This document shows, one piece after another, positions 63,638 to 64,000 of a DNA stretch of 64,000 bases. Origin of the DNA: Treponema pallidum subsp. pallidum str. Nichols (GTDB taxonomy: Bacteria > Spirochaetota > Spirochaetia > Treponematales > Treponemataceae); NCBI RefSeq assembly GCF_000410535.2, contig NC_021490.2, positions 124,001 to 188,000 of the forward strand. The letters are read 5' to 3'. Each line of letters starts with the position of its first letter. Position 1 is the first letter of the stretch. The position numbers and the translations under genes are program-made. The notes beneath the pieces are model-generated. The model was not told the DNA's origin and did not search any database. It worked only from the letters and a program-made list of their open reading frames with translations.

Positions 63638-64000
63638 CTATACGCTGCAAAATGTGGTGTTAGGCACGCTTTTTTTGGGTTTGGGTTCTGGGCTGGTCGG
63701 CAGTTTTGCGGTGCTGCGTCGACAAAGCCTTTTCGGTGACGCAGTTTCTCATGCAACCCTTCCGGGGATTGTTATCGCGTTTCTTTTAACCGGCACGAAG
63801 TCTACTGAGATACTTTTGCTGGGTGCTGCCCTCAGTGGTTTAGTAGGAACTGTGGTGATGCTAATGGTGATGCGTACTACAAAAATTGATACCGATGGTG
63901 CGCAGGGCATTGTGTTGGGTGTTTTTCTTGGGTTTGGGTTTCTATTACTCACCCACGTGCAGAAGTCGCCCCAGGCGGCAAAGGCTGGTCTGAACAAATT
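63609..64000 (+). CDS. troC: Zn/Mn ABC transporter permease (3' part cut by window)
   Basis: Starts at ATG 63609 ([15 protein letters not shown]) after AAGGAGG and is open to the end of the window. Hydrophobic helices [18 protein letters not shown] and [14 protein letters not shown] and the family sequence [15 protein letters not shown] identify an ABC-3-type permease. It overlaps the end of troB; only about 130 codons are visible. Confidence 0.93.
   Translation, partial: MHALMRLFSDYTLQNVVLGTLFLGLGSGLVGSFAVLRRQSLFGDAVSHATLPGIVIAFLLTGTKSTEILLLGAALSGLVGTVVMLMVMRTTKIDTDGAQGIVLGVFLGFGFLLLTHVQKSPQAAKAGLNK

Overview
This window is from a host-restricted spirochaete, almost certainly Treponema pallidum of the Nichols type. 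The evidence is the tpr/MOSP outer-membrane genes, the tro metal-transport operon, the lipoprotein family with an internal 96-bp repeat, and the gene order. Organism and some gene names rest on recognition; the structures below are read from the bases.

Layout. 1-1170: truncated SpoU-type rRNA methylase and a tRNA-Gln/Glu/Glu cluster. 1213-10880: hypothetical protein, rpoN, pepC, hflK-hflC, thiD, uvrB. 10902-12757: tprC. 12788-23559: coiled-coil protein, metN-metI, a lysine-2,3-aminomutase-like radical SAM enzyme, GTP-type PEP carboxykinase, TPR protein, ychF, exoA. 23623-35730: accessory surface-antigen region (below). 35684-45846: PAS-like membrane protein, ktrA/ktrB, ogt, thiamine ABC transporter thiBPQ, acyl-CoA synthetase, tRNA-Leu, split chromate-transporter pair. 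46430-52385: a GH57-like protein at the end of an rnfCDGEA-type operon. 52521-61587: DUF212/PAP2-like protein, RluA-type synthase, LysM/M23 protein, thioesterase, acyltransferase, HAD phosphatase, secreted hypothetical, proS, ruvB. 61703-64000: tro promoter/operator, troA, troB and the start of troC.

The standout system is antigenic variation. The surface gene tprD is a copy of tprC 17.4 kb away. Next to it lie about 3.2 kb of promoterless, startless mosaics of tpr C-terminal gene pieces (24426-25805 and 26498-28303, minus strand), plus one inverted piece at 35480-35660. They share short boundary boxes and contain G-rich hexamer repeats, including a perfect four-fold GGGGCT run. This fits the silent donor archive for gene conversion of tprK, whose expressed copy is outside the window. 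Around it sit several homopolymer switches. A G9 spacer lies between -35 and -10 of an OmpW-like gene, and the same promoter precedes its frameshifted paralogue. A G10 run inside a small outer-membrane protein gene puts it out of frame. G10 versus G9 runs precede tprC and tprD. Two G8 runs lie in the 96-bp repeats of a lipoprotein.

A second unusual feature is the Rnf-like operon. Gene order C-D-G-E-A is canonical, but rnfB is missing. The RnfD/RnfG flavin-attachment threonines, the RnfC glycine-rich loop and most RnfA/RnfE iron-sulfur cysteines also look lost. A degenerate GH57-like gene sits where rnfB would be, translationally coupled to rnfA.
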